NCBI GenBank assembly: GCA_021646415.1
Contig: SOEU01000010.1
Coordinates: forward strand, 1 to 64,000
Reading direction: 5' to 3'
DNA: 64,000 bases
Source: Candidatus Brocadia sp.
Lineage (GTDB): Bacteria; Planctomycetota; Brocadiia; Brocadiales; Brocadiaceae
Under the pieces are notes generated by a model. That model made no database searches. It was not told where the DNA came from and saw only the letters and a program-made list of their open reading frames with translations. Positions 25,871 through 35,192 of this stretch are shown piece after piece; the stretch's first letter is position 1; every line of letters starts with the position of its first letter. Both the position numbers and the translations under genes were made by a program.

Positions 25871-27508
25871 TTAATACATATCTCCGTACCCACCGTATCC
25901 TCCACCCGGCGGCATGGGAGGCATCTTCTTCTTTTCAGGTATCTTACCTACAATGGCATCTGTTGTGAGAAGCAAAGTGGATATGCTGGCTGCATTTTGC
26001 AGTGCCGTTCTTACTACCTTTGTCGGATCAATTATGCCTTCACTTACCATATCACAATATCGATCCGCACTGGCATCATAACCTTCGTTCCCTTTTGCGC
26101 TTTCCACTTTCTGTACAATTATGGCAGCGCTCACTCCTGCATTTGTAGCAATCTGTCGTAAGGGTGCCCTTAGCGCCCTGCGTACAATATCAATGCCCAC
26201 GGCTTCATCTCCGGATAGCTTAAGTGCATCCAGGGCCGGGAGGCACCTTAAAAGTGCCACACCTCCACCAGGGAGGATGCCTTCTTCAACAGCAGCACGG
26301 GTTGCATGCAGGGCGTCTTCCACTCGCGCTTTTTTTTCCTTCATCTCGCTTTCAGTAGCAGCGCCCACATTAATTTGCACCACACCACCAGCCATCTTTG
26401 CCAACCTTTCCTGAAGCTTTTCGCGGTCATAATCTGAAGTTGTTATTGAAATCTCCTTTTTGATCTGTTCAATGCGGGCTTTTATCTTTTTGCTTTCCCC
26501 TGCCCCTTCAATAATGATCGTATTTTCTTTATCGATCTCAACTTTCTTTGCCCGGCCAAGATCTTTGAGCTGGATAGACTCCATATTAATACCAAGGTCT
26601 TCAAAGACCGCCTGACCACCAGTAAGGATAGCAATATCCTCTAACATGGCCTTGCGCTTATCTCCAAACCCCGGTGCCTTTACTGCTGAGCATTTTAAAG
26701 CTCCACGCAGTTTATTAACAACTAAAAGAGTTAATGCCTCCCCTTCTATGTCTTCAGCAATAATTAAAAGTGCTTTTCCCGTTTGAGAAACTTTTTCCAG
26801 TATAGGTACCAATACCTTGGCGGTAGTAATTTTTTTCTCATGGATTAAAATATAGGGGTCTTCCAGCATGCATTGCATCGTATTTGGATTCGTAACAAAA
26901 TACGGTGATAGATAGCCTTTATCAAACTGCAGGCCTTCAATCCATTTCGCTTCGGTTTGCAGGCTTTTGCCTTCTTCCACCGTTATAACTCCGTCCTTTC
27001 CAACCTTTTCCATGGCATCAGCAATAATCTTTCCAATTTCAGTGTCGTAATTCGAGGCCACTGTGGCTACCTGCTCAATCTCCTTTCGCCCTTTCGTAGG
27101 AATACTCATTTCCTTCAACTTTTTGACCACAGCTTCAACGGCCTTATCAACGCCGCGCTTGAGTGCCATCGCATTAGCGCCAGCCGTAACATTTTTTAAT
27201 CCTTCAACAAATATGGCTTCTGCAAGTACGGTAGCAGTTGTGGTACCGTCACCCGCAACGTCGCTGGTTTTGGATGCAACGGATTTTACCATTTGCGCAC
27301 CAATATTTTGCATATGGTCTGAAAGTTCAATTTCCTTCGCAACGGTAACTCCGTCTTTTGTAATGGTGGGAGAACCAAAGCTTTTTTGGATAACGACATT
27401 GCGTCCCCTCGGTCCCAGTGTAATCTTTACTGCATCCGCCAGTTGTTTTACGCCAAGCTTAACGGTTTCCAATGCATCATGATCAAATATAATCTTTTTT
27501 GCCGACAT
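25871..27508 (-). CDS. groL: Chaperonin GroEL
   Basis: A 545-residue 60-kDa chaperonin. [35 protein letters not shown] and the C-terminal [10 protein letters not shown] tail are typical. It folds proteins in a double-ring cage with GroES. GGAGG precedes the start. No groES gene is present in the 364-bp gap upstream, so this is either an extra groEL copy or is separated from groES. The terminator just downstream closes the unit. Confidence 0.96.
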   Translation of the reverse strand: MSAKKIIFDHDALETVKLGVKQLADAVKITLGPRGRNVVIQKSFGSPTITKDGVTVAKEIELSDHMQNIGAQMVKSVASKTSDVAGDGTTTATVLAEAIFVEGLKNVTAGANAMALKRGVDKAVEAVVKKLKEMSIPTKGRKEIEQVATVASNYDTEIGKIIADAMEKVGKDGVITVEEGKSLQTEAKWIEGLQFDKGYLSPYFVTNPNTMQCMLEDPYILIHEKKITTAKVLVPILEKVSQTGKALLIIAEDIEGEALTLLVVNKLRGALKCSAVKAPGFGDKRKAMLEDIAILTGGQAVFEDLGINMESIQLKDLGRAKKVEIDKENTIIIEGAGESKKIKARIEQIKKEISITTSDYDREKLQERLAKMAGGVVQINVGAATESEMKEKKARVEDALHATRAAVEEGILPGGGVALLRCLPALDALKLSGDEAVGIDIVRRALRAPLRQIATNAGVSAAIIVQKVESAKGNEGYDASADRYCDMVSEGIIDPTKVVRTALQNAASISTLLLTTDAIVGKIPEKKKMPPMPPGGGYGGYGDMY

Positions 27509-27872
27509 ATCTACGTATCCTCCAAAATTTTTCTACCGCTAATAAATACTGTTGACGTATGGGCAATGAGCAAAACTGATGCCGATTTATTCATATTATA
27601 TCGCCCCCGGCCGACATTATCCTCCAAATGCTAACTTCTTGTGTATCAATGAAATAAAGTCCACATACCAGGAAAATGGAAAATACGAAAAACCCTTTGC
27701 TGTGCAGACATGCCATTATGGCGGTGGCCTTATTGAAACACCTATGAATTGTATGCCAAACTGACAGGAGGTTTTTTGGTGAGGTGTATTTGAAATTTCT
27801 TTCAAAGAAATAAAGCCGTCGCAAATTTATTTATTCTTTATTACTGAAGATATTTCATATACAATAATCACC
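27509..27872. other. Gene-free stretch between groEL and sppA
   Basis: A divergent intergenic region of 364 bp holding both promoters. No groES, CIRCE-like GCACTC-N9-GAGTGC repeat, or other gene is visible. Confidence 0.5.
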
Positions 27873-28853
27873 ATGAAAAACAAATATTTTTCCCATATCA
27901 CTCTTTTTATTTTTTGCCTGTTTTTTTCTTCAGGCTGTAGTTTCATATCTATTTCCCTGGCCCCATCTGTCGAACCACTCAAGGAAACAACGGTATCTGG
28001 GAGTGGAAAAGACAAGATACTCATGATCGATGTTTCCGGCATTATTTCAGAAGAAAGAAGGCGAGGCCTTGCAGGGCTTTCGGAAGAACCGGATATGGTT
28101 GCCCGTATCAAAGAAGAGCTGAAGACGGCAACCAGAGACAAAAACATGAAGGCCATTATCCTGCGTATCAATAGCCCGGGTGGCACAGTTACCGCCTCAG
28201 ATATGATTTATCATGAGATAGAGCAATTTAAGAAAACAACCAATATTAAAATTATTGCATGTATCATGGATTTAGGGGCATCGGGTGGTTATTACGTGAC
28301 CGTTTCTGCTGACAAAATTATAGCACACCCAACCACGGTTACCGGCAGCATCGGTGTTATTATGATCAATCTTAGTGTTGAAGGGCTTCTGCAAAAAATC
28401 GGCGTGAAGGACACCTCCATTAAAACGGGTGAATACAAGGATATGGGTTCACCCTTAAAAACGATGACAGAGGAGGAACGAAGGATATTTCAAGGCGTAA
28501 TGGATACCCTGTACGAGAGGTTTTTGGCAGTCATTGCGGAAAACAGGAAGAAACTAACCCCTGAAAAACTGAGATTCCTTGCCGATGGCAGGATTTATAC
28601 CGCCCGACAGGCATTGGAATATGGTCTCATTGATCAGATTGGATACCTCGATGAAGCCATTTTACTGGCAAAGGAGGAAGCAGGGCTAACAGAGGCACGG
28701 GTTGTCACATACCATAGGCCCGGAGTTTACAAGAACAATATTTATTCCCAACTCAGCAATGCAGGTTTTGGCGCCATTAACCTTCTGAACATCGACCTAA
28801 AATCATTCGTTAATTCAGGCACGCCGTCGTTTATGTACCTATGGGCACCATAA
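27873..28853 (+). CDS. sppA: Signal peptide peptidase SppA, lipoprotein type
   Basis: A 326-residue S49 serine protease that clears cleaved signal peptides in the membrane. The N-terminus is a lipoprotein signal, with FFSSGC as lipobox, so it is probably anchored by lipid. INSPGGTVTASDMIYHEI, MDLGASGGYYVTVSADKI (catalytic Ser) and the Lys in TGEYKDMGSP are the S49 landmarks. The single-unit length matches the short bacterial form. No strong ribosome-binding site stands before the ATG. Confidence 0.93.
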   Translation: MKNKYFSHITLFIFCLFFSSGCSFISISLAPSVEPLKETTVSGSGKDKILMIDVSGIISEERRRGLAGLSEEPDMVARIKEELKTATRDKNMKAIILRINSPGGTVTASDMIYHEIEQFKKTTNIKIIACIMDLGASGGYYVTVSADKIIAHPTTVTGSIGVIMINLSVEGLLQKIGVKDTSIKTGEYKDMGSPLKTMTEEERRIFQGVMDTLYERFLAVIAENRKKLTPEKLRFLADGRIYTARQALEYGLIDQIGYLDEAILLAKEEAGLTEARVVTYHRPGVYKNNIYSQLSNAGFGAINLLNIDLKSFVNSGTPSFMYLWAP

Positions 28854-28964
28854 GATAATGAAAATATCAAAATACAAAATGCAAAACTACCGACTTTTAT
28901 TTTGTGTTTTTCAATTTTCACTTTTCATTTTGCATTTTTCCGGTAGTTTTGAGATAGCATCCTG

Positions 28965-30083
28965 CTAGGATTTAAGCTTATGTAAATACCCCACCACCTT
29001 ATCTCCCATTCCGGAGGTCGGGAGTATTTTGTCTTTTGGGGTATTGGCACTGGCAATATCACCCGTTCGATACCCATCTTCCAATACAGCCATAATAGCC
29101 TGTTCAATGGCATTTGATTCTTCACGAAGACCGAAGGCATATTTCAACATCATGGCTCCAGACAAGATTTGGGCTAATGGGTTGGCTTTATCTTGTCCTG
29201 CAATATCTGGTGCTGAACCGTGGATAGGTTCAAAGAGCCCAAAACCCGTCTCTGAGAGGCTGGCGCTGGGAAGCATGCCAATAGAGCCGGTAATGGCCGA
29301 TGCCAGGTCTGACAGGATGTCTCCAAACATATTCTCGGTAACAATCACATCAAATTGTTTCGGGTTTGTTGCCAGTTGCATGGCGGCATTGTCCACGTAC
29401 ATGTGATTAAGCTGAATTTGTGGATAATTTTTCAGAACGTAGTCAACAACCACCTTTCTCCAGAGTTTTGAGCTTTCCAGGACGTTTGCCTTATCAACAG
29501 AGGTTAGCCTCTTATTGCGTTTCATAGCCGCCTCGCAGGCAACTTTCGTAATCCTCAGAATCTCTGGTACAGAATAGATCATATAATCCACGGCGTAATC
29601 CCCCTGAACAGCCCCTTCCTTCAAGGTAAGTGACTTGACCTTGTTCTTACCGAAATACACCCCCCCTGTCAATTCCCGCACAATCAGAATATCCAACCCC
29701 CCTTTCAGGCGTTCTGATTTCAGGGATGCCGCGTCTGCCAATGGGCCGAAGATTACAGCCGGACGCAGGTTTGCAAACAAGCCATAAATACCCCTTAAGG
29801 GCAACAATGCCCCCCCTTCAGGGGTTAATTCTGCGGGCAAGTTCTCCCATTTTGGCCCACCCACTGCACCGAAATAAATAGCATCTGCATTATCACATAC
29901 CTTTTTTGTTTCATCCGGCAATGGATGACCATATTCATCATAAGCGCACCCTCCTACTAATGCCTCTTTATATTCAAAGGTATGGCCAAATTTCTTCGCA
30001 ACGGCATCCAACACCTTTCGTCCTTCCTTCATTATTTCAGGCCCGATCCCATCTCCGGCCAGTACAGCAATGCATTTTTTCAT
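28965..30083 (-). CDS. leuB: 3-isopropylmalate dehydrogenase
   Basis: A 372-residue NAD-dependent decarboxylating dehydrogenase of leucine synthesis. VLAGDGIGPEIMKEGRKVLD opens it; AIYFGAVGGPKWENLP and the metal-binding LSDLASAITGSIGMLPSA and EPIHGSAPDIAGQDKANPLA are family signatures. Length is normal. It stands alone, convergent with sppA; leuA, leuC and leuD are not in the window. Confidence 0.96.
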   Translation of the reverse strand: MKKCIAVLAGDGIGPEIMKEGRKVLDAVAKKFGHTFEYKEALVGGCAYDEYGHPLPDETKKVCDNADAIYFGAVGGPKWENLPAELTPEGGALLPLRGIYGLFANLRPAVIFGPLADAASLKSERLKGGLDILIVRELTGGVYFGKNKVKSLTLKEGAVQGDYAVDYMIYSVPEILRITKVACEAAMKRNKRLTSVDKANVLESSKLWRKVVVDYVLKNYPQIQLNHMYVDNAAMQLATNPKQFDVIVTENMFGDILSDLASAITGSIGMLPSASLSETGFGLFEPIHGSAPDIAGQDKANPLAQILSGAMMLKYAFGLREESNAIEQAIMAVLEDGYRTGDIASANTPKDKILPTSGMGDKVVGYLHKLKS

Positions 30084-30491
30084 TTATTCATCTCCGTATA
30101 ATCCATAATCTCTATAGGTAAATTGTTTAAATCAGGACGCAAATTTATGCAGATACATACAACTGGGGCACGGAGCATTGTCCCCTACAAACCTGTCAAT
30201 CGTTCGACTGATCGCTCACGACGAAGTACGCGTTCATCTGTGTCCAAAATAAGGAATGATTTTACCTTTCTTTTTCAGAAGAATCTACTTCTATTTATTA
30301 TTGATTCTGCATACGAAATGGCTAAAATTACACAAATAGTCGGATCACCGCAGAGTCGCAAAGGTCGCAAAGAACGAGTGGAAGACGACGGGTATCGTGT
30401 CGCACGTCGCATGTCACCCATCACTTTTCAGCGTTTTCTGCGCCCGTTCGATTGACAATAACTATTACAAATTATAATAAGAGGCACTTCA
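30084..30491. other. Gene-free stretch upstream of glycosyltransferase
   Basis: A 408-bp region between divergent genes with no credible gene. It holds a TCGTTCGACTGATCGCTCACGACGAAG-like stretch related to the one near 13461 and a GAGTCGCAAAGGTCGCAAAG sequence, both of dispersed-repeat character. Confidence 0.45.
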
Positions 30492-31163
30492 TTGAAGATA
30501 TCGGTTGTTATTCCCACACTAAACGAAGAATCCCACATTGAAAAAACACTTCAAAGCATTACAAAACAGGACGGTGATTATGAATTCTTTGTAGTAGACG
30601 GAGGCAGCAGCGATAATACAGCCACTATCGCCAAAAGATACACCATGGTGATAAACAGCAAACGTGGCCGGGCAATTCAAATGAACACGGGGGCAAGAGC
30701 ATGCAGCGGTGACATTCTATTATTCTTACACGCCGATACAATTCTGCCGGGCAACGCCTTCCGTGAGATACGAAAAAGGATGAAAGATGATACGGTAGCA
30801 GGAGGTTCATTTTTTATTGCGTTTGACACAGATACCTTTATACTAAAAGGTGTTTCTTTTATCACACGCTTTAACTTCAGACTCTTTCATTTTGGTGATC
30901 AGGGTATCTTTGTGCGGCGGGAAGTCTTTCAAACACTCCGCGGATACAAAGAAATACCCATTATGGAAGACTATGATTTTTATAAAAGGCTAGGGAACCA
31001 GGGTAAGGTTATCCTTATACGGATGCCGGTGATTTCTTCGGCAAGACGATTCGTCAAGAAAGGTGTAATAAGACAGTTGTTGATTAATAAGTGCGTGGTT
31101 CTGGCCTATTGGGCTGGTGTGAATATACAAACCATTAAACGTTTTTACGACGACGTGAGGTAA
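30492..31163 (+). CDS. Family 2 glycosyltransferase (TIGR04283-like)
   Basis: A 223-residue GT-A glycosyltransferase. ISVVIPTLNEESHIEKTL starts the fold, FFVVDGGSSDNTATIAKR and LFLHADTILP carry the nucleotide-sugar and metal sites, and IPIMEDYDFYKRLGNQGK is the ED-type acceptor motif. The start is TTG 30492, supported by GAGG seven bases upstream. The family (TIGR04283) usually partners TIGR04282, found here at 17577. surE follows five bases after the stop and is probably cotranscribed. Confidence 0.88.
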   Translation: MKISVVIPTLNEESHIEKTLQSITKQDGDYEFFVVDGGSSDNTATIAKRYTMVINSKRGRAIQMNTGARACSGDILLFLHADTILPGNAFREIRKRMKDDTVAGGSFFIAFDTDTFILKGVSFITRFNFRLFHFGDQGIFVRREVFQTLRGYKEIPIMEDYDFYKRLGNQGKVILIRMPVISSARRFVKKGVIRQLLINKCVVLAYWAGVNIQTIKRFYDDVR

Positions 31164-31168
31164 AAAAT

Positions 31169-31939
31169 ATGCAGATATTGCTGACAAATGACGACGGCAT
31201 CTATGCCCCCGGAATTGATGCCCTGAAGCATACCATCCAGGACCTTGGCCAAATTACCGTGGTGGCTCCTGATGTCGAACAGAGTGGGGTTGGACACTCC
31301 ATTACCTTCAGTCATCCATTACGAATCAGAGAGGCACATTTAGACAATGAATTTCTTGGTTACAGTGTGAACGGTTCTCCGGCCGATTGTGTAAAACTGG
31401 CCATTTATGAGGTCATGAAACAGAAGCCAGATGTAGTCATATCAGGCATCAACATGGGTTCCAATGTGGGTATCCATATCCTGTATTCCGGAACAGTGGC
31501 TGCCGCAGTTGAGGCTGCCATCATGGGATTTCCCTCCATCGCCATTTCATTCGAGATTTCTGGCCAATATGCTGACATCCATGGCGCAGCAAAGGTTGCA
31601 AGGAGCGTCATAGAACGCATTCTAACGCATAAGTTGCCTGCAGGGTCGTTACTCAATGTAAATATCCCCTCAATTCCCCCGGATCAAATCAAAGGAATAA
31701 AGGTAACACGACAATTTGCCCATGATTTTAAAGAAAACTTTGAGAAACGTATAGACCCGGGTGGAAAGGCCTATTACTGGTTAATAGGCACAGACAAGGC
31801 CCTCCACCGTGAGGAAGACACGGATATTAATGCCGTCAATGAAGGCTATATCTCTATTACCCCTCTCCGTTATGACCTGACAGATTACACCATGCAAAAA
31901 AAGGTTGTGGAGTGGGACTGGAAAGGCATCGTGTCGTAA
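31169..31939 (+). CDS. surE: 5'/3'-nucleotidase SurE
   Basis: A 256-residue metal-dependent nucleotidase that dephosphorylates nucleoside monophosphates, linked to stationary-phase survival. MQILLTNDDGIYAPGIDAL with the Asp-Asp pair, APDVEQSGVGHSIT, VNGSPADCVKLAI and ISGINMGSNVGIHILYSGTV are the family blocks. GAGG lies upstream of the ATG. It follows the glycosyltransferase by five bases. Confidence 0.95.
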   Translation: MQILLTNDDGIYAPGIDALKHTIQDLGQITVVAPDVEQSGVGHSITFSHPLRIREAHLDNEFLGYSVNGSPADCVKLAIYEVMKQKPDVVISGINMGSNVGIHILYSGTVAAAVEAAIMGFPSIAISFEISGQYADIHGAAKVARSVIERILTHKLPAGSLLNVNIPSIPPDQIKGIKVTRQFAHDFKENFEKRIDPGGKAYYWLIGTDKALHREEDTDINAVNEGYISITPLRYDLTDYTMQKKVVEWDWKGIVS

Positions 31940-32072
31940 GTTTGGTGAAACCGGGCTCGCCTTAAGACTTGAAAAATCCGGGAATAGTCGTGCTCATGAA
32001 AAGTAAATTGAAGCATATTTACCAAGATAAAAATCAATTTTGAAGACTGGAAAATTCTCGTTTGCAAGAAAA

Positions 32073-32324
32073 TTCATTTAATTGTCTCTATTGGAATCGC
32101 GTATAGGGATTCTTCACGCATACATTCGGTAGCAAAAGCAAAAACAGCGCGTATACTCTCTTTTGTTAACGTTGGATAGTTTTCCATGACCTGTAGTTCT
32201 GTCCATCCCTCGGCAAAAACCCTAAAATAAATTCCACTGACATTCGCGTTCCTTTAACGACGGGCTTGCCAAGCAAAACTTCTGGATCTGAATGTATGTA
32301 TTTTCTCCAATCTATATTTGTCAT
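32073..32324 (-). pseudogene. DUF433 antitoxin-like gene with frameshift
   Basis: Starting at ATG 32324 (GGAG upstream) the frame reads MTNIDWRKYIHSDPEVLLGK and VVKGTRMSVEFILGF, which is DUF433. At a run of five A on the plus strand (32215-32219) the frame breaks; the other frame continues AEGWTELQVMENYPTLTKES to a stop at 32073, completing the domain. A single-base loss in the homopolymer explains it. It may be a true pseudogene or a sequencing error. DUF433 proteins are small helix-turn-helix-like antitoxins that often precede a DUF5615 toxin; none is seen. Confidence 0.8.
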
Positions 32325-32426
32325 TATTTTGTCTCCTTTCATATGAATCTGTTCATATGCACTGCGGATATACTATCAATTTTACGATGTTTGCGCAACC
32401 GGCAAATTGTCTAAAAGCTTTATTAT

Positions 32427-32645
32427 ATGAGGGATAAAATGAAAGTAAATTGGAAAGATTATATCATAAGCACTTCTGATGTGCTTCATGGCAAACCGCA
32501 TTTCAAGGGTACAAGAATTCCCGTAAACCTTATTCTAGGCTATCTTGCAGCGGAATACAGCAGGAAGGAAATGATCGCAGAGTTCCCGGACCTTAAAAAT
32601 GAGCATATTATTGCATGTCTGGATTATGCTATCTACCTCACCTGA
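32427..32645 (+). CDS. DUF433 protein (putative antitoxin)
   Basis: A 72-residue intact DUF433 protein; ATG 32439 inside it (MKVNWKDYI) is a second possible start. IISTSDVLHGKPHFKGTRIP, ILGYLAAEYSRKEMIAEFPD and IACLDYAIYL follow the family pattern. Family members are usually the antitoxin of a DUF433-DUF5615 pair, but no DUF5615 gene follows. It diverges from the frameshifted DUF433 copy next to it, and its 3' part overlaps a convergent zinc-finger ORF. Confidence 0.85.
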   Translation: MRDKMKVNWKDYIISTSDVLHGKPHFKGTRIPVNLILGYLAAEYSRKEMIAEFPDLKNEHIIACLDYAIYLT

Positions 32646-32780
32646 TCCATCGCATTTACTACATTCGTGCCATGCTTCTCCTCCAGTAAATGCCTCTAAG
32701 AAAGAATGAATACTACCTGATCCGTTACAGGTTTCACATTTAACTGTTCCATTACCATCACACCGAGCACAGGTTGCCAT
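32535..32780 (-). CDS. Small DnaJ-like zinc-finger ORF
   Basis: An 81-residue ORF beginning MATCARCDGNGTVKCETCNG and continuing through HECSKCDGSGEVD, that is, three C-x-x-C-x-G-x-G units like the DnaJ zinc centre. The last third lies antisense to the DUF433 gene and has no zinc-finger pattern, so the natural end was probably lost and the stop is accidental. I see the zinc repeats clearly; whether the gene is expressed is unknown. Confidence 0.45.
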   Translation of the reverse strand: MATCARCDGNGTVKCETCNGSGSIHSFLEAFTGGEAWHECSKCDGSGEVDSIIQTCNNMLIFKVRELCDHFLPAVFRCKIA

Positions 32781-32909
32781 TCTTACTCTACCTCTCTTTC
32801 TAAGTTATTTAGAATATAAAATTAAAAGAAAGCCGTAAATTTCACGGTTTTTTGGAAGTTACCTAGAGGAGTAGGGTCATAGGCACAAGTTAATCATATT
32901 TTGTAACAC

Positions 32910-33185
32910 TTTAGTTTTTTGAAAAACTATCAAGGCAAAGCCTTGTGCTGATTTCGCCCCGGAGGGGCAAATTGCTCATAGGCAGGCAATTTATTGCCTG
33001 TGTTAATGGAAAGATAAAAATAAACCCTGTAGGGGTGAATGAAGATTATGGATACAAAATCGTCTCAATCGTCCCTACGGGACTGTATTTCTATTTGATA
33101 AAAATACAGGCAATAAATTGCCTGCCTATTACCTCACGTCCCTATAGGGACTTAAAAAGCACAACTCATCTTTCAAAAAACTAAA
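32910..33185. mobile_element. MITE-like element with nested palindromes
   Basis: A 276-bp non-coding element bounded by perfect 15-bp inverted repeats, TTTAGTTTTTTGAAA (32910-32924) and TTTCAAAAAACTAAA (33171-33185). Inside is a perfect 24-bp inverted pair at 32978-33001 and 33106-33129 (core GGCAGGCAATTTATTGCC), and the palindrome GTCCCTATAGGGAC. No transposase is encoded. The whole could fold into one long hairpin. No flanking target duplication is obvious. Confidence 0.65.
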
Positions 33186-33199
33186 CTGTTTCCATATTT

Positions 33200-33616
33200 T
33201 TAGTATCCACCATCTCCATCTCCATCACCACCACCGCCAGTCTCTTTTTTTAGTTGGACATCGGCTATCTCATTTTCCCCTTCTGCAAGTTCGATTTTCT
33301 TTTTTGCATTCTTGAAGCCCTGCTTTTTTACCTTCAAAATATAATTACCAGCACTTAAATCTGAAAATAGATATTTACCGTCACTATCAGTAATGGTTTT
33401 GTCCTTGAAATCCAGTTCCTTGCTTTTTAAAGAAACTTTTGCACGCTTAACCGGCTTGCCGGATTTTTTGGCTGTTACTGTACCGGATACACTACCTTTT
33501 GAAATGGGTGTAGGTACTAAAGTAGGGGTAGGTGTTTGGGCGTTTATCGTGTTGTAAGAAAATACATATGCACTGGCCATGATAAGGCATAAAGATAACG
33601 TAATGTTTTTAAACAT
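33200..33616 (-). CDS. Secreted carboxypeptidase-regulatory-like domain protein
   Basis: A 138-residue exported protein. A signal peptide (hydrophobic LSLCLIMASAYVFSY) is followed by a short Pro-Thr linker, then one CarboxypepD_reg/CNA-B-like beta-sandwich: GSVSGTVTAKKSGKPVKRAK, DSDGKYLFSDLSAGNYILKV. The end is a Gly-Asp tail (GGGGDGDGDGG). These domains are structural or adhesive in envelope proteins; a specific role cannot be read. ATG 33616 is the start. Confidence 0.8.
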   Translation of the reverse strand: MFKNITLSLCLIMASAYVFSYNTINAQTPTPTLVPTPISKGSVSGTVTAKKSGKPVKRAKVSLKSKELDFKDKTITDSDGKYLFSDLSAGNYILKVKKQGFKNAKKKIELAEGENEIADVQLKKETGGGGDGDGDGGY

Positions 33617-33885
33617 GGTAACCTCCTATTTGTCAAAAAAACAAATATTAATATTGTTATTCAGCGCCGAATAACTCTTTCTGGTTGCGGTTATGCTGCA
33701 CTAAGGTAATTTCTAATAAAAGTAATATTATACGTATTACCAAGAGAGTCAATAAAAAACCTTGACTTGTCTCTATTTCAATTCTATAATAAAATTCAAG
33801 TTTGCCACGAAGACATCAGGATTTTTCTTTGTGAGACTTTGTGTCTGGTGGCGTAAGAATAGTCTAATGACTGATTGAAAAATAT

Positions 33886-33961
33886 GGGCAGATAGCTCAG
33901 TTGGTAGAGCACAGGACTGAAAATCCTGGTGTCGCCGGTTCGATCCCGGCTCTGCCCACCA
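33886..33961 (+). tRNA. tRNA-Phe (GAA)
   Basis: A 76-base cloverleaf: acceptor GGGCAGA/TCTGCCC, D arm GCTC..GAGC, anticodon stem CAGGA/TCCTG around loop CTGAAAA with anticodon GAA, and T arm GCCGG TTCGATC CCGGC. The CCA end is encoded (33959-33961). Confidence 0.98.
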
Positions 33962-34179
33962 CTTACTACCCTGATATGTGTTTAGAACAAGAAAAGTCGA
34001 AGTTTCGTGACCGCAAATCAATCATTGAACAATTGTCCAAGACCTTATAATTCCCTGCCTTTTTATCCATTTCCCGATAATTAGATAACTTGCTCGATGT
34101 CCAGTTTATAAATATTACTTTATTAAAAAAAACAACGTAGTCCTGGAATATTTTATTTTCCCCTGGTAATAATACGATT

Positions 34180-35007
34180 ATGATGAATTTGAAGCGATTA
34201 GATACGAAATCCTTAGAAGAGCGTGCAAAGGTTATTCGGAGGCATATCATACGGATGCTAACGAAGGCAGGCTCCGGGCATCCTGGAAGTTCACTATCAA
34301 CGGTAGATCTGCTGGTTGCTCTTTTTTATAACAAATTACGGCACAATCCACAGTCCCCTCGATGGCCAGATAGGGATAGATTTATTTTGTCGAAAGGTCA
34401 CGCATGTCCTTCGCTCTATGCCATACTTGCTGAAATGGGCTATTTCGATACAGCCATGCTTGATACACTGAGACAGTTCGGCAGCACCCTCCAGGGACAC
34501 CCCTGTATGAAAACAACTCCGGGCATTGAGGTATCCGGTGGATCGCTGGGACAGGGTCTTTCTGTCGGTCTTGGGATTGCCTTGGCCGCAAAATTGGATA
34601 AAAAGGATTATCGAACGTACGTCATGTTGGGCGACGGAGAAATCGAGGAGGGGCAAGTGTGGGAAGCTGCGATGGCCGCAAGCCATTACAAGGTGGATAA
34701 CCTTTGCGCCATTCTTGATCAAAATGGGCTGCAAATTGATGGGTTTATTCATGAGATTATGTCATCACACCCGATACCTGATAAATGGCGGGGGTTTGGC
34801 TGGCACGTGATTGAAATTGACGGACATAATTACGAGTCTATCCTGGCCGCTTATGATGAGGCAGAGAAGATTAAGGGACGGCCAACCGTCATTGTGGCGA
34901 AAACTGTGAAAGGAAAGGGTGTGTCTTTCATGGAAAATCATGTTGACTGGCATGGGAAGGCCCCTTCGAAAGAAGAGGCAGAACGTGCACTGGCTGAATT
35001 AAAGTAA
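34180..35007 (+). CDS. Transketolase, N-terminal subunit
   Basis: A 275-residue thiamine-diphosphate-binding half of a split transketolase. AGSGHPGSSLSTVDLLVAL, ILSKGHACPSLYA and MLGDGEIEEGQVWEAA (the GDG..N cofactor and Mg motif) are the landmarks. The pyrimidine and transketolase C parts are in the next gene, 185 bases downstream; the two halves together catalyse two-carbon transfers of the pentose phosphate pathway. Split transketolases are common in archaea and many anaerobes. Confidence 0.93.
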   Translation: MMNLKRLDTKSLEERAKVIRRHIIRMLTKAGSGHPGSSLSTVDLLVALFYNKLRHNPQSPRWPDRDRFILSKGHACPSLYAILAEMGYFDTAMLDTLRQFGSTLQGHPCMKTTPGIEVSGGSLGQGLSVGLGIALAAKLDKKDYRTYVMLGDGEIEEGQVWEAAMAASHYKVDNLCAILDQNGLQIDGFIHEIMSSHPIPDKWRGFGWHVIEIDGHNYESILAAYDEAEKIKGRPTVIVAKTVKGKGVSFMENHVDWHGKAPSKEEAERALAELK

Positions 35008-35046
35008 ATGGCAATATACATGACAACATAAGTTTACAACTGTCTG

Positions 35047-35108
35047 TCATTCCGGGCTTGACCCGAAATCCACTGTTTTTCTGGATTCCCGCTTTTGCGG
35101 GAATGACA
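35047..35108. repeat. Dispersed REP-like hairpin
   Basis: TCATTCCGGGCTTGACCCG, then GGATTCCCGCTTTTGCGGGAATGA; the second part is a hairpin TTCCCGC/GCGGGAA. This type of sequence is repeated in many bacterial genomes. It separates the two transketolase genes. Confidence 0.7.
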
Positions 35109-35192
35109 TATTGGTATTTGATTAATGACGCTGTGTATAATTCACCGCAAAGAATAAAAAGAAAAGATAAAACAAATTAATGGAAATATCCA

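Noticed and set aside
27509-27872. groES upstream of groEL
   Set aside because: No frame in either strand of the gap has the GroES mobile loop or length.
30123-30455. 110-codon frame between leuB and the glycosyltransferase
   Set aside because: Low-complexity basic peptide over dispersed repeat sequence, no start signal.
32945-33184. Plus-strand frame within the MITE-like element
   Set aside because: The frame is a by-product of the nested inverted repeats and has no domain.
33773-34021. Minus-strand frame across the tRNA
   Set aside because: It is antisense to a perfect tRNA-Phe; its tail is the tRNA-derived peptide often misannotated in genomes.
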